A DNA stretch of 64,000 nucleotides from Branchipolynoe longqiensis (taxonomy: Eukaryota > Annelida > Polychaeta > Phyllodocida > Polynoidae). How positions within the stretch are numbered: position 1 is the first letter of the stretch; every line of letters starts with the position of its first letter. Positions 41,453-52,049 of the stretch are shown in pieces. Under the pieces are notes generated by a model that was not told where the DNA came from, did not search any database, and worked only from the letters and a program-made list of their open reading frames with translations. Position numbers and translations under genes: made by a program. The DNA is taken from assembly GCA_030323885.1 (NCBI GenBank), contig CM059199.1:43151347-43215346 (forward strand). The letters run 5' to 3'.

Positions 41453-42740
41453 AATTTTTCTTGGTGCGGATTGGCCTTCTTATTTTTATTTGCACACCAC
41501 GCGCAGAGGTGACAGCGCCTCTCGGGCTGATGCCGTGGGACGTGGCGAAACCACAGTCATTACCGATATTCCAGGCGTGACATGGCTTACCATCGACTTC
41601 TTTGTTGTATTCAGGTCGACTATATTCACTCACTCTACCACTGGCGTGTGCGGACGCCGATGACACAGTGGCAGCCGCGGCCGGCTCCTGTCGACGGTAT
41701 CGACCAGCCTGTTTGTCGACGCGCGTACCAATTGCACAGATGTCGCGTTGGACGTCCTTGATAGCATACGCGTCGTCCCAGGCCTGTGGGAGACGACCGT
41801 CCGCAATCATTGTGAAGACGGTCTCCGACCATTGTCGGCAAGTATGCCAGTCCCAGTTCCCTGCCATAGTGAGAACCTGGTGCATGTGCTCAAAGACATG
41901 GTGTGACCAGTTTTTGGGGAGCTTTCTGTCCTTGCACATACGGCACAGTGCCGCTAGATACTCAGGCCAAGTAGCCTCTTCCATGCCGATCTTATCATTT
42001 TTGCTACCTCTTATTACATATCTATGGGGAGCGAGAATTTTATTCGTACCTCTTTTCTTGCCCAAGGCCGATCCTGCCGCCACCAACAGCTCGTTGACTG
42101 CGTCTTCTCGCTCGCCATCACGTCCTCCTCCCGGAGATAGTACGTCGACTGAGTGTGCCGCAGCACCGAGGCAGGTACGACGGTCCCGTTCAGCGTAGGA
42201 GTACGGCTCGAACTCGGATTTTTCGCGAGAACGTCGCCGGTATCTGTGACCAGCATCCCATGAAGACCCAGCCGATTGTAGCGAGCCGGAACGCCGTCTT
42301 GCCGGTTCGAATGATCCGTCCCGATCAGATCTGCCGAGCAAGGTGTCATGGCCGCCATCACGTGGCGTGACGTCACGGTGGCGCCGGCGGGGAGAAAGAG
42401 ATCTCGATTTTCTTTTGTCAGCGTTTTTCTGAAGTTCATCAATACGTGAATTTATGCCAGCGTTGATCTCTGCCATCTGCTTCTGTATGGTAGCCAGAGC
42501 CACGGTTAATCCCGAATCGACGTTGATCGTAACATCCATTTGTTCTTGGTCCGAATTGACTGATCGATCCTCGCGCCGGTCCTTTGTTCGGCCGGAACGA
42601 GTGTGCCTTTCCGTCGTCGAATTCGGAGATAAAGCCACTGACTTCGCACCAACCTTAGTTTTCTTCTTCTTCGCAGGTCCAGCATTGTCACTATTACCTA
42701 CTTTTGATTTCTTAGCCTTTGTGTTCTTGACGGGCGGCAT
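41367..42740 (-). CDS. Ngaro gag-like protein
   Basis: The first good ATG is at 42738-42740, just inside the A1 boundary (MPPVKNTKAKKSKVG). The longer open frame from 42821 begins inside the A1 repeat. The protein is Lys-rich at the N-terminus, then RSRSLSPRRRHRDV-type Arg/Ser sequence. A conserved helical block follows (LLVAAGSALGKKRGTNKILA, WPEYLAALCRMCKDRKLP, WDWHTCRQWSETVF), and then a Cys-rich end, KPCHAWNIGNDCGFATSHG, reminiscent of a zinc-binding CX..C..H motif. This is consistent with a nucleocapsid-like role. Confidence 0.8.
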   Translation of the reverse strand: MPPVKNTKAKKSKVGNSDNAGPAKKKKTKVGAKSVALSPNSTTERHTRSGRTKDRREDRSVNSDQEQMDVTINVDSGLTVALATIQKQMAEINAGINSRIDELQKNADKRKSRSLSPRRRHRDVTPRDGGHDTLLGRSDRDGSFEPARRRSGSLQSAGSSWDAGHRYRRRSREKSEFEPYSYAERDRRTCLGAAAHSVDVLSPGGGRDGEREDAVNELLVAAGSALGKKRGTNKILAPHRYVIRGSKNDKIGMEEATWPEYLAALCRMCKDRKLPKNWSHHVFEHMHQVLTMAGNWDWHTCRQWSETVFTMIADGRLPQAWDDAYAIKDVQRDICAIGTRVDKQAGRYRRQEPAAAATVSSASAHASGRVSEYSRPEYNKEVDGKPCHAWNIGNDCGFATSHGISPRGAVTSARGVQIKIRRPIRTKKNCVRTKGDSRRGSPTTRKVKRRIFSRWPS

Positions 42741-42756
42741 TTTAAGAAATCTTGTC

Positions 42757-43101
42757 AGAAGAAGTACGTCCTCTCGGTTTGAAAAGTCTGGTCGAAGTGA
42801 AGATATCCAGTGCCACGTCATCGGCTTTGACTGGAAATCCCCACAGGTGGCGGGTCAATCGGCGACCATTTCTAGTTCTAAACTCGAATATAGGTGTCGC
42901 CACAGTCTGATATTAAACTAACTGCGTAATTAAGTTAACTGCGCAATAAGGAGTTCAAGAAGTATCATGTAGGTGGCGCGTCGATCAGCGGCAAAAGTTA
43001 TTAGTTCGAAGAATAGAATATAGTCGGCGCCACAGTGCCTAATCTACTGAGATTCACAGTCTCGTTCATTCAATTACCCATGTTGCGAACATCATGGACA
43101 A
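42757..43101 (-). repeat. Ngaro A1 repeat (5' end)
   Basis: It repeats 37610-37967: gtacgtc.tctcggtttgaa, caatcggcgaccatttctag, gtcgatcagcgg, tagtcggcgccacagtgcct. The element's outer boundary is at ggaca-at/gtgtgcc near 43101. Confidence 0.9.
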
Positions 43102-44289
43102 TGTGTGCCATTGGAGAGGAAGGACATTCTTGGTATATATAGATATATATATACATTTGTAACAGTATACAACGACCGGTTCACCCATGACCATAAGGAG
43201 CGCCCACCTTCAGCCTCATTTGCATATACACTCAGGGTGGTGCCTGCAGCTGAGTTGAGTGACAGCCACCTCCACTGGGGGTTGGCTCCCACCCCTGCTT
43301 TGGGGCCGCCTGATTGACTGACCGTGGGACTGCCCAGGCACCTGCACTGCCTTGGCCTTCTGACCACACGAGATGCATGAGATGCACGAGATTATGTAAA
43401 TGAAGGACCGATGCTCCAGTCACACTGGACACCGGCACTCTACTCCTGGCTCTTGAATGAGTCACACCTACTCTTGAGCAGGACCCCAGACACTCTGTCT
43501 GATGCTATACAAATTCAGCTATTCCAATTGAGTGTGTACACAGCCATAGGACTCCTGTCCCATGGGATGTAGGCAATGGTTTCTATACAGGCTAAAGTAG
43601 TAATGAGATCCTGTAGGACAGAAGGTGAGGTGTGAAGGTGATAGGTCACATGTAGGGGGATGGACAGGAGTTGGTGCCAATAAAGCACAACTTATTCACT
43701 GTTCATCTGTGTGACTTGTTTTCCTTTCTCTTTCAAGTACTGGTTCCAGAGTTGGTTATCTTGGTTAGTCTGATGGCATCATAGGTGACATGAAGGGGAG
43801 GAGTTTTGTAGTATCATGGGTGCTCACCGTGGCTGAGCACTTTCCTGATTATATACTGTGTTTATCTCTAACATGTAACTCATTGTTCTTTATATTATGA
43901 CACTGGTGCTGCCATCTGCCTGAAACTCTGTGACTTTACACATGCCACCACCTACCGATTATGGTTATGATGATGTAACCAAGGCAATTGCTTTTTTAAT
44001 TTACATATTTAATCTTATCTTATGGAAAATTCCATTTCTAACTGCGTAATTTGTACTACTAGCGCCCCACTTGTGCCTTTTGGAACTAAAATGACCGGTG
44101 CCTGAAGTCCACTCCCAGCTTATATGAGGCTATAAGGCTGTCATCAGCAGACATTCTCACTTTGACAAGTAGCTGGGAGGACACACTAAGGACAGGACAG
44201 ATTAGAGACTTTTAATTGCTGTCCCCCCCCCCACCCCACATGTTAATAGAGTCCCACATCTTAGGCCTTAGTTATTCTATAAAGATTAT
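43102..44289. other. Plakin intron between Ngaro and LINE
   Basis: A moderately GC-rich stretch. 43560-43760 includes a ccaataaagcacaactt polyadenylation-like signal and could be an LTR remnant, but no second copy was found in the window. The rest is featureless. Confidence 0.35.
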
Positions 44290-44873
44290 TCATCATCATC
44301 ATGCTGTCGGTCGCGATGCGACAAAGACTGCTTTCATTACTTGACTGCCGCTCTCCATTTAGCTCTCTGCTGTGAGAGTTGTGTCCATGAGTCGGTCTTA
44401 ATGTCTCTCAGCTTCAGGTTTCTCTTGATGGTATCTTTGAACCGGAGACGGGGGCGCCCTCTCTTTCTGTAGCCAGAAGACAGTTGAGAATAGAGGATCT
44501 GCTTTGGTAGCCTGTCTGATGACATCCTCATGAGGTGTCCAGTCCACCGGAGATTCTTTTTGATCAGAAGATCTTCCATAGAGGGCAGCCCCATCCGTTC
44601 GAGTATTTCCTTATTCGTCACTTTGTCCTTCCAGGTTAGCCTCATGATTGAACGCAGATGTCGCATCATGAAGGCATGCAGCTTTTTCACCTGCTGTCTG
44701 TACGCTGTCCAGGCCTCGGCTCCGTATAGTAGGGTGGATAGCATGATTGCGCGGTAGATCTTACCTTTGGCCCGAATGGACACATGGTCGTTGTTCCAGA
44801 GTCTCTGGCGTAGTCGGCCGAAAGATGCGCTAGCCTTGGCCATCCTCCTCTGTATCTCAGCATCAATGCGTAA
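44290..44873 (-). mobile_element. LINE 3' segment (sense part of a twin-primed insertion)
   Basis: The minus frame from about 44873 reads IDAEIQRRMAKASASFGRLR, then MLSTLLYGAEAWTAYR, LHAFMMRHLRSIMRLTWKDK, MGLPSMEDLLIKKNLRWTGH and RGRPRLRFKDTIKRNLKLRD, ending at a stop at 44337. This is the thumb and C-terminal region of an endonuclease-type LINE protein. The 3' UTR (gacaaagactgctttcatta on the plus strand, inverted) ends in a short (ATG)n tail at about 44290-44303. The missing upstream part of the same protein is present in inverted orientation at 44928-46905. Confidence 0.85.
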
Positions 44874-44927
44874 TTAATGAAGAGCTGTGTTATATAAGAA
44901 ACAGTTCAAGGTGATGAAAATGTCTAG

Positions 44928-46905
44928 TGGCCCTTGGTCATGGGCAAGCATGGAATCGGGAAATGCAACTCCAATGGTGAGCTCCTACTGGCTTTGTGCT
45001 CTGAGTTCGAACTGATAGTAACAAACACCATGTTCAAGCAGAAGGATGAACGCAAGACCACTTGGATGCATCCTCGTTCCAGGCACTGGCATATGATCGA
45101 CTTCATCATCACAAGGTGCCGGGATAAGATGGACATCCACAGTACCCGAGCCATGCGTGGAGCTAACTGCTGGACCGATCACCAGATGCTAAGGTCAAAA
45201 GTGGCATTCAGAATACGAGAAAAACACAACAGGCAAGGGACAAATAAACCGACAAAGCTCAACACAGCAAAATTAAGTACCATCAGTCACAGGGAGAGCT
45301 TCAAGCGGGAGATGGACAGCGCTCTCGCACAATGGGAGGAGAAGGAAAGCCCAACACCAGATGAGGAATGGGCAGCGTTGCAGCAGGTTGTATACAACAC
45401 AGCTAAAACTTATCTCGGCAAGCCAGACAGAAAACATCAGGACTGGTTCGACCCCAACAATCAGGAGCTACAGAATCTTATGAGCAGAAGAGACCAAGCC
45501 CACCAGAGAGTGTTGCAGACCAGGAACACTAGATCCACCACTGCAGCATACAAAGATGCCTGCAGATTGCTACAAAAATGCACCCGTGCATTGAAGTCAG
45601 ACTGGTGGGAAATGAAGGCAGAGGAGCTGCAGAGAGCTGCAGACAGAAACAACATGAAGGGCTTCTACAGCGGACTGAAGGAAGTGTGGGGACCCGTGAA
45701 GAAGGGAGCTGTTCACCTGAAATCAACAGATGGAACGGAGACCTTTTCCGACAGCAAGAGAGTTGTGGCAAGATGGAGCGAACACTTCCAGAAGCTACTC
45801 AACGTCCCTGGTGACATAGATCACGAAGCTCTGAACAACATCCAGCAGCGCATTACCAAAACATGCCTCGATGAGATTCCAACCATGGATGAGATGGCTA
45901 GAGCAATCGCCAGCCTGAAAGATGGCAAAGCACCTGGGGGTGATGGAATTCCTGCCGAGGTATGGAAGCATGGAGGAGACAATCTGCTCAACAGACTGCA
46001 CCAACTAATCACCAATGCCTGGGAGGAGGGTTCTGTACCCCAAGCATGGAAGGATGCCAGCATTGTAACCATCTACAAGAAAGGTGATCGAACAGACTGT
46101 GGGAACTATAGAGGAATCTCTCTTCTTTCCATAGCAGGGAAGATCTTCGCCAGGATCCTACTCAACAGACTATCTATTCACATAACACCTGGTGTGGTTC
46201 CAGAGTCACAGTGTGGCTTCAGAGGTAACCGGAGCACTGTGGATATGATATTTTGTCTCCGACAGCTACAAGAAAAGTGCATTGAGCAGGACCGACCACT
46301 GTACATGGTATTTGTCGATTTCACTAAGGCATTTGATACAGTCGGGAGGTCGGGGCTATGGCAGCTACTGAGGAAGTACGGATGCCCAGAGAAGTTCACA
46401 ACTATGATCGAGGCTCTACATACAGGAATGATGGCGAACGTTAGTGCTGGAGGGGAAGTCTCGGAATTGTTTGGGGTTACCAATGGGGTCAAGCAAGGTT
46501 GTGTACTGGCCCCCACGCTCTTCTCCATCTTCCTATCAGCAATGCTAGACGAGGCTTTCCGAGACATGGGGGATGGCATTTATATACAGTCCAGACAGAG
46601 CGCTGACCTATTCAATGTCGCACACTTCAGAGCGAAGACCAAGACTACTCAGATACTGGTGAGAGAGCTACTATTCGCAGATGACAGTGCACTGGTTGCC
46701 CACTCTGCTGAAGAGACCCAGAAAATAGTGGACGCTTTCTCCGATGCATCAAAGAAGTTTGGCCTGAAAATTAACATCAAGAAGACGGAGGTGCTGTACC
46801 AACCCAACTCTACAAGAACCCGAGAGGAGGAGATCATGGTTGACGGAAACAAGCTGAACTCTGTTCCGGAATTCACCTATCTCGGAAGCACTATATCAAG
46901 TGACA
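44928..46905 (+). mobile_element. LINE 5' segment: endonuclease end and reverse transcriptase, inverted
   Basis: The plus frame is open for 683 codons to 46985; the LINE part ends at GSTISSDK near 46905. It starts in an endonuclease domain ([44 protein letters not shown]), passes a coiled region, then has RT blocks: [97 protein letters not shown] and [16 protein letters not shown] (FADD). It is the type often misannotated in animals as a craniofacial development protein 2-like or jockey polymerase; RTE or a related clade is my best guess. It is 5' truncated. No frameshift is seen, implying youth. Confidence 0.9.
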
Positions 46906-47879
46906 AGATATATATATACATATACATACTCATGAATGTTAAACCAGCATGTCAGGGGAAAAATAAATACCAACATTTAAATTGATATCATGTTTGTGTG
47001 GTTCAATTATATATCTTGTTTAAAGGGCTATCGTTAAAAGAATATGTAATTTCAACTAATCTAATACAGCTCCACCATACTCCCTTATTAAATCCGAAAT
47101 TCTGAAATCTGAAAAGCTCTGAAAACCACAGTTTTCTTTCATACAGTATATACATGAATTTTAATATTATATGTAACAGGCTTTATTTATTGCAATTAGT
47201 CTGGATATTCGTACATATCTCTGGAGAAATATTAACGTGCTTGACCATGGTTTATTTGAATCAGTACATGCTTAAGTTTTACCAACTATTTTCATTGGAA
47301 ATGAAAATGCACTAAACAATAAAGTATTGAGGCTTATCCCGTTATTTCATTTCAATAAATAAATTGTATTAGCACTTGCTATCTTCATTTACCCCACTTA
47401 CTGTGGATACTCATATATTTTAACTGCAGTTTAAATGCTTGATTATTATCTTTATTCTGAAATCCGGAAAATTCTGAATTCAGAAATACAACTGGGCTCA
47501 TGGATTTGGCGTGAGAGATTGCGGCATACACAACATCATTGAACTCCAATGATCGGCAACCGCCTGCAAAGTGTGAGTAGTTAGGCATTGTACAAACTGG
47601 TTAGGTCTCAGTTGACAGTCCGTCGGAGGATAGGGCACAGACTGTGTCAGGACAACAGTTGCCAGGATGCAGAGTTATCCATTGAAAACAATTATCTGGT
47701 TATCACCCGATACGGAAATGAATGTTGTGAGCGAAGGCGAGGTCTGGTGAGTACAATATGCATCAGTCAGAAGCAGTGCGCCATATGCTGCTGCCGCCAT
47801 TTAGCGGTTAAGGAATGTCACGGAGTATCTGCTAATGGTGGTGTATGTCGGGTTTGTTTGTTTGTTTTTGTGTGTTTTT
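46906..47879. other. Plakin intron without recognised features
   Basis: AT-rich. tatatatacatatacatact at 46906-46925 is a small microsatellite at the LINE boundary. No exon or repeat family was seen. Confidence 0.35.
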
Positions 47880-48310
47880 GTTGGTACATTAGTTGTTTAA
47901 GCAAGGGAAATTTCAATCTGGACGATTGGACTTCCTCATTCCACTGCTCCTTGCCCTATCCTAGTCGATGCAAAGCCGGCCGATGCAAAGCGACGCTTTT
48001 GTGGCGTTCTCTGTGGCAGAGTGGTTAGAGTGTCTGACTTTTTTCTAGGTCAGACTCCTAATCTGAGGGTCGGCGGTTCGATTCCCCGTGCCCCCAGCTC
48101 TGCCAATTTGGATTTCCACAGCTGTGTATAACTTCCAGCGTCATCAAAGGCCGGTTGCCTTCATACCATGTCTCTGTGGTCTGGGAGGTTAAAAATCCCT
48201 TGGGTCGGTAAAAGTGTAGGCTCGGGCTTTCTATCAACCAGCAGTGGAATGAGGAAGACCAGTCGTCTATGACTGAAATTTCCCCTGCTTAAACAACTAA
48301 TGGACCAAAC
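47880..48310. mobile_element. Element with ~65-bp inverted repeats enclosing a SINE
   Basis: Left arm 47883-47953 (attagttgtttaagcaaggg, aaatttcaatctgg, cttcctcattccactgctcc) is the inverted complement of right arm 48240-48310. Between them lies the tRNA-Arg-like SINE at 48005-48240. The arms may be an older MITE into which the SINE inserted, or a larger unit. Confidence 0.65.
48005..48240 (+). mobile_element. tRNA-Arg-like SINE (family S3)
   Basis: The head ctctgtggcagagtggttag then agtgtctgac, a tcaga-ctcctaa-tctga stem-loop with CCT in the middle, and ggcggttcgattccccgtgc. The body aatttggatttccacagctg and ggttaaaaatcccttgggtc match the insertion at 22575-23019. The 3' end stops at tttctatcaac. 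Confidence 0.85.
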
Positions 48311-48329
48311 CAAAAAAAAACCCTGTTAA

Positions 48330-48597
48330 CCCAAACTTGAAGGGACCCTAGAAATCTGTTTGGATTAACCGATCATTGGTTTAACCGAGCTTTGACTTGG
48401 TTTTGGTAAGAACTTTGGTGCATTATGAATGTAATATACAATGTGTGTGGACACTACGATTATTGTTTTTTATGCATGTACAGTTTAATCCCATTAAACC
48501 AATGATAAATGGTAGTATTTTGTCGGGCCGTGGAAAAAAGTTTGGATTAACCGATCGTTTGGTTTAACCGACCTTGGTTTAACGGGGTTGTACTGTA
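48330..48597. mobile_element. MITE of the gttaaaccaa family
   Basis: The words ggattaaccgatcattggtt, accgagctttg, and cgatcgtttggtttaaccga and the terminal tttaacggggttgtactgta match 12484-12680 in inverse order. Confidence 0.6.
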
Positions 48598-48805
48598 ATG
48601 CCGAGCGCCTGGCTAGGAAGTTACCGGTATCAATTTTTAGGTCATTGATTTTGATTCGACCAGGGTTCGAACCCACGATCTACCAAACACGGGACACGGA
48701 CGCTCTAACTCATTCGGCCATCCCGTCTGGTTTGTTGGTTTGTTTGTTGTTGTTTTACGTCCTAGCAACATCTAAGGTCATATCAGGACGGGTGTGTATG
48801 TCGGG
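48594..48805 (-). mobile_element. SINE S1 head-type-2 fragment followed by a 3' fragment
   Basis: 48594-48730 is head and linker (gggttcgaacccacgatcta, attcggccatcccgtctgg). 48738-48805 is the tail of another copy (ttgttttacgtcctagcaac). Two truncated insertions lie side by side. Confidence 0.7.
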
Positions 48806-48825
48806 AGGTGGCGGCTGCTGGAGTT

Positions 48826-49163
48826 GGTTGGTTGTTGGAGTTTTACATGGTGTCAAAATCTAAGGTCATATCAGGATGGGTACTGACTTGTGATAGTGCA
48901 CACTCAGGGCGACTTTATAGTGCCGCCCCACTGGGAGACCAGGCGGCTAGCACCATGACCTGATTTTCCACTCACTCACATTGTCCTGACACTGAGCTAA
49001 TCAGTCCTTGCCCTATCCTACTACTATTAATCAGTTAATACCAAGCACCAGGATAGGAAGAAACAAGTATCAATTTGATAAGTCATTGGTTTGATTCGAC
49101 CAGGAACCAAACTCCCGATCTCCTGTACGCGAGGGACTGCGCTCTACCGATTCGACCACTGCA
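48826..49163 (-). mobile_element. SINE family S1, head type 1, full length
   Basis: Tail gttgttggagttttacatgg, body tgccgccccactgggagacc, and head gtacgcgagggactgcgctc, all on the plus strand in reverse order. Confidence 0.85.
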
Positions 49164-49167
49164 GTAG

Positions 49168-49395
49168 ATTGGTACCGACTTTTGACACTGTGAGCTCCTG
49201 GCGACTTTACAGTGCTGTCTCACTGGGAGACCAAAGTTGCCAGCATGATGGCCCGATATCCTGCTCAGTCACATTATCCTAACATTGACCAAATCAATCC
49301 TTGACCGGCCCTATTAAGGCAGAGTGGCAGAATATTTATTAAATTTGTAACTGATTGGTTTCACTCGGTTGTGAATTGAACCCAGAATCCCTGGC
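49168..49395 (-). mobile_element. SINE S1 fragment
   Basis: Contains agtgctgtctcactgggaga, ctgctcagtcacattatcct and aactgattggtttcactcgg. It is diverged, the head is incomplete, and it abuts the preceding copy. Confidence 0.65.
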
Positions 49396-49447
49396 ATAGA
49401 AACTGGGTAGTGGAAACAACCTTGTTTATAGGTGTGGACATCCTTAC

Positions 49448-49510
49448 CCTCCAAGTGTACTTGTTCTTCCTCCAGATCAGGATCAGCTCTTCTCCAAGAC
49501 TTGTCCTGAA
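49448..49510 (-). CDS. Plakin gene exon (63 bp): middle of SH3 domain
   Basis: The acceptor is tattttgccacag and the donor gtaagg. It is phase 0 on both sides, giving 21 residues, FRTSLGEELILIWRKNKYTW then R. It continues CDYQKDE from the 51333-51485 exon and leads into VRNSEGVEG of the 36896-36987 exon, giving the ordered strands of an SH3 domain: ALCDY, GEELIL, YTWRV, LPALCC. An alternative longer exon starting at an upstream AG (near 49527) would add residues but break the SH3 order. Confidence 0.85.
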
Positions 49511-50285
49511 CTGTGGCAAAATAGAATAATCTGCAGAATTCACACTATTCATGTCGCGGCCATGTTGAAACGAGACCGAGGGCAGGTATGGGTCTGCGAG
49601 GCGCCGCTGTATGAAACGTCATGTGAATACTGTTTTGTCAACCAAAACCTCTTGAAATCACTCACATTTGAGGTTATTCATTTTTTCAACAACCATATTC
49701 ATCTTTGCATACCTGTTTTCTATCTATTGACCAATTTTCACGAAGATTGGGTGAACCTTGCATGGTGATTTTTCCCATTCTTTAACTACAATGTGACTGT
49801 CAACTTAAAGTCTGCCTAGTTATGGTCGTATCATGTAATGCAGCACTGTCATCGGAGTTATCTGTGCAACACAGTTAAACAACTAGTCTTAGTAATTACA
49901 AATTAATAAAAGCTTTAAAAGGGTTAAAATATATCTTTTTAATATATCTATATTAAGAAAGTTATGCAATCTTGAATTTAAGAAAAGATTGGCAGCCAAG
50001 CTGATTGACTTTGTTGACATTGCCTACTGAATTGCATCTGATCATCCCTCAATCTTCATGAAAATTGACCAATAAATAGAAAAAAAGTGAGCAAAAATGA
50101 TTATGATAGTTTGAAAAGTTAATATCTTCAAATTGTACTCCTTTAATTTATGTAGTCGTTCATACACATCGGCACACAGTAGTGTCTTATGGCCATTTCC
50201 AATACCGATGCTTACTCAGACTCGTTCTGATGCCGAATTAGGTCACGCATGAATAGTGTGAATAGACATGTGTACATTCCGCTAA
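49511..50285. other. Plakin intron without recognised features
   Basis: AT-rich; no exon or known repeat. Confidence 0.35.
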
Positions 50286-50579
50286 CTACCCCCCCCCACC
50301 ATTGTTTTGTTCAGGTACTCCAGGTGGTGGCAACATTTTAGTATTCACGATTGTTATATATTTATATATATATATATGAAGAGTTCCTTTCCAAAAGGTC
50401 TCAGTTGACAGCATTAAGGGCACTCCCAACATCTCCCGACCAGCCACTGCAGGGACAAATAGTTTTGCGCCTGTCTTGACATGTCCTTGCCGGTGTGAAA
50501 CCTCTATTTGCTCCCCGAGAGAGTGCCGCTGGTAACTTGCAAAAGCCAGCAGCACTTCAACACTTTTGCAGGCAGCTTT

Positions 50580-50652
50580 CATGAAATGAAATGGAGAGCG
50601 GCAGTCAAGTAATGAAAGCAGTCTTTGTCGCATCGCGACTGACAGCATGATT
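50580..50652 (+). mobile_element. LINE 3' end fragment
   Basis: atggagagcggcagtcaagt, then aatgaaagcagtctttgtcg, catcgcgactgacagcatga matches the 3' end of the LINE at 44290-44873 in reverse. The 200 bp before it (50386-50580) is not alignable to that LINE here; it may be the body of a SINE that shares the LINE tail. Confidence 0.7.
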
Positions 50653-51332
50653 TTCATATATGAGACTGTCTCAAAAGGTGCTAAGCAATATGAGACAACA
50701 CTTTGTCCATTGTAATGATCAACATACTATCTGCTTATCCATTTGCCGTAGATAAACTGATTTGTTTTTTACATGGTGTTTCATAATCCCAATAGAATAC
50801 ATATTGATTTGAAGCAAATGTCCTTGTGTGTTCAGTGTAACCGTTTCTGTGCTGCTGTTTTGTACAATGGACACAAACAAAAGAGTTATCACCTTTTGAG
50901 ACATGCTCATATACTTAGTTTCCGGATAATTATGCCGATATTATAGCCATATAATTGCTTATACAACAGACACATGAAGAGTTCAGGGGCAAAACCACGT
51001 AAACCTCAATCCAAAAATGTAGTTTAAATACAGGGTCTTTTACATGACACTAATTTTAAATCTCACTAATTCCACTTTTTATATGATCACGGTAGATGTT
51101 GCTAGGAGTAAAACAACAACAAACAAACAATCATGGTTATGGAGTGATGGACAAACAGGTAGGAATATAAACAAATTCACTTTTTTAAAGTTTGATTCCA
51201 ATGTTTATTTCCATTTTTGGAGTGGCGTTTACGTGGTTTTGCGCCTGAACTCTTCATATTTATTTAAGGAAAATAACAACAAAATCAAAACCATCGGGTT
51301 CTGCAACCATGAGCAGCCATTTGTGCGCTCAC

Positions 51333-51485
51333 CTCATCCTTCTGGTAGTCGCACAGGGCGCGGACTGGCAGCGCCTCCTGGCGGCCGCTGAACTTAATCC
51401 GCCGGTGAAGGGGCACCAGGTTGGTGCTCTGTACAAGGAGCCGGCCCAGGGCGGAGGTGGCCCCGGTCAGCCGGCCCAGCACCGC
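51333..51485 (-). CDS. Plakin gene exon (153 bp): linker and start of SH3
   Basis: The acceptor is ctttgaatgcag and the donor gtgagc. It is phase 0 on both sides, giving 51 residues: AVLGRLTGATSALGRLLVQS, TNLVPLHRRIKFSGRQEALP, then VRALCDYQKDE. V-R-A-L-C-D-Y-x-x-D-E is the signature first strand and RT-loop start of the SH3 domain embedded in the plakin domain of plectin, dystonin and MACF-type proteins, normally preceded by a basic LxPRxRR-like segment as here. The GC-rich codon use contrasts with the AT-rich introns, supporting constraint. Confidence 0.92.
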
Positions 51486-51534
51486 CTGCATTCAAAGACA
51501 CAAGCACAGGCGTCGGACGAATTGCAGTCCTAGT

Positions 51535-51910
51535 AACATCTAAGGTCATATCAGGATGGGTACCGACCTGTAACAGCGCGCACTATATGACCCCCAATAG
51601 ATAATGTTTACTTTTTGTGCAGGGGGGGTCGTTAAGCAAACAAACAAACGTAACAGTACACACTCATGGCAACTTTATAGTGCTGCCCCACTGGGAGACA
51701 AGGCCACTGGCACCATTACCCAATACCCTACACAGTCACATTGTCCTGATCCTGTGCTAACCAGTCCTTGTCCTATCATATTAATGCCAAGCGCCAGGCT
51801 AGGTAGCGAGAAGTCTCAATTTTATAAGTCATGGTTTGACTCGGCTGCAGTTCAAACTCCCAACCTACCGCACGAGAGGCCTGTGCTCTATCCAGTCGGC
51901 TACCGCTTCG
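51535..51910 (-). mobile_element. SINE family S1, head type 1, with internal duplication
   Basis: The tail and the tcatatcaggatgggtaccg block occur at 51535-51600, then a g-rich insertion and (AAAC)n, then the body from 51653 (gtgctgccccactgggagac) and the head (cgagaggcctgtgctctatc). A (TA)n tract follows at 51914. Confidence 0.75.
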
Positions 51911-52048
51911 GTATATATATATATAGTGGGTGTTCTGTTCTCGGAGGGACGATCGATGTCATATTACAGACAAATCCAGTATATTTAATATATTGACACA
52001 TTGTTCAAACATGGCAGAAGTTTGCTGAGCACAATGATTGCTGAATCT

Positions 52049-52049
<1 letters not shown>

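Larger units (their letters stand above)
37452..43101 (-). mobile_element. Ngaro-type tyrosine-recombinase retrotransposon
   Basis: This is a 5.65-kb element on the minus strand with split direct repeats. A1 is 42757-43101 and A2 is 37610-37967 (near identical: gtggcgggtcaatcggcgac, attcaattacccatgttgcg). B1 is 37972-38084 and B2 is 37452-37571 (ctaattagcttgttacatta, cttagatatttcaagga). The order A1-ORFs-B1-A2-B2 is the Ngaro arrangement. It encodes a gag-like protein, RT/RNase H and a tyrosine recombinase, all long open frames. There are no long terminal repeats, no integrase and no aspartic protease. It sits in the plakin intron, in the same orientation as the gene. Confidence 0.93.

Noticed and set aside
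41602..42198. Plus-strand open frame of 198 codons
   Set aside because: Antisense shadow of the Ngaro gag.
42454..42921. Plus-strand open frame of 155 codons over the Ngaro gag start
   Set aside because: It is an antisense shadow of the gag and A1 repeat.
50286..50657. Minus open frame of 123 codons
   Set aside because: It covers an antisense LINE tail and unknown repeat sequence; no protein motif is visible.
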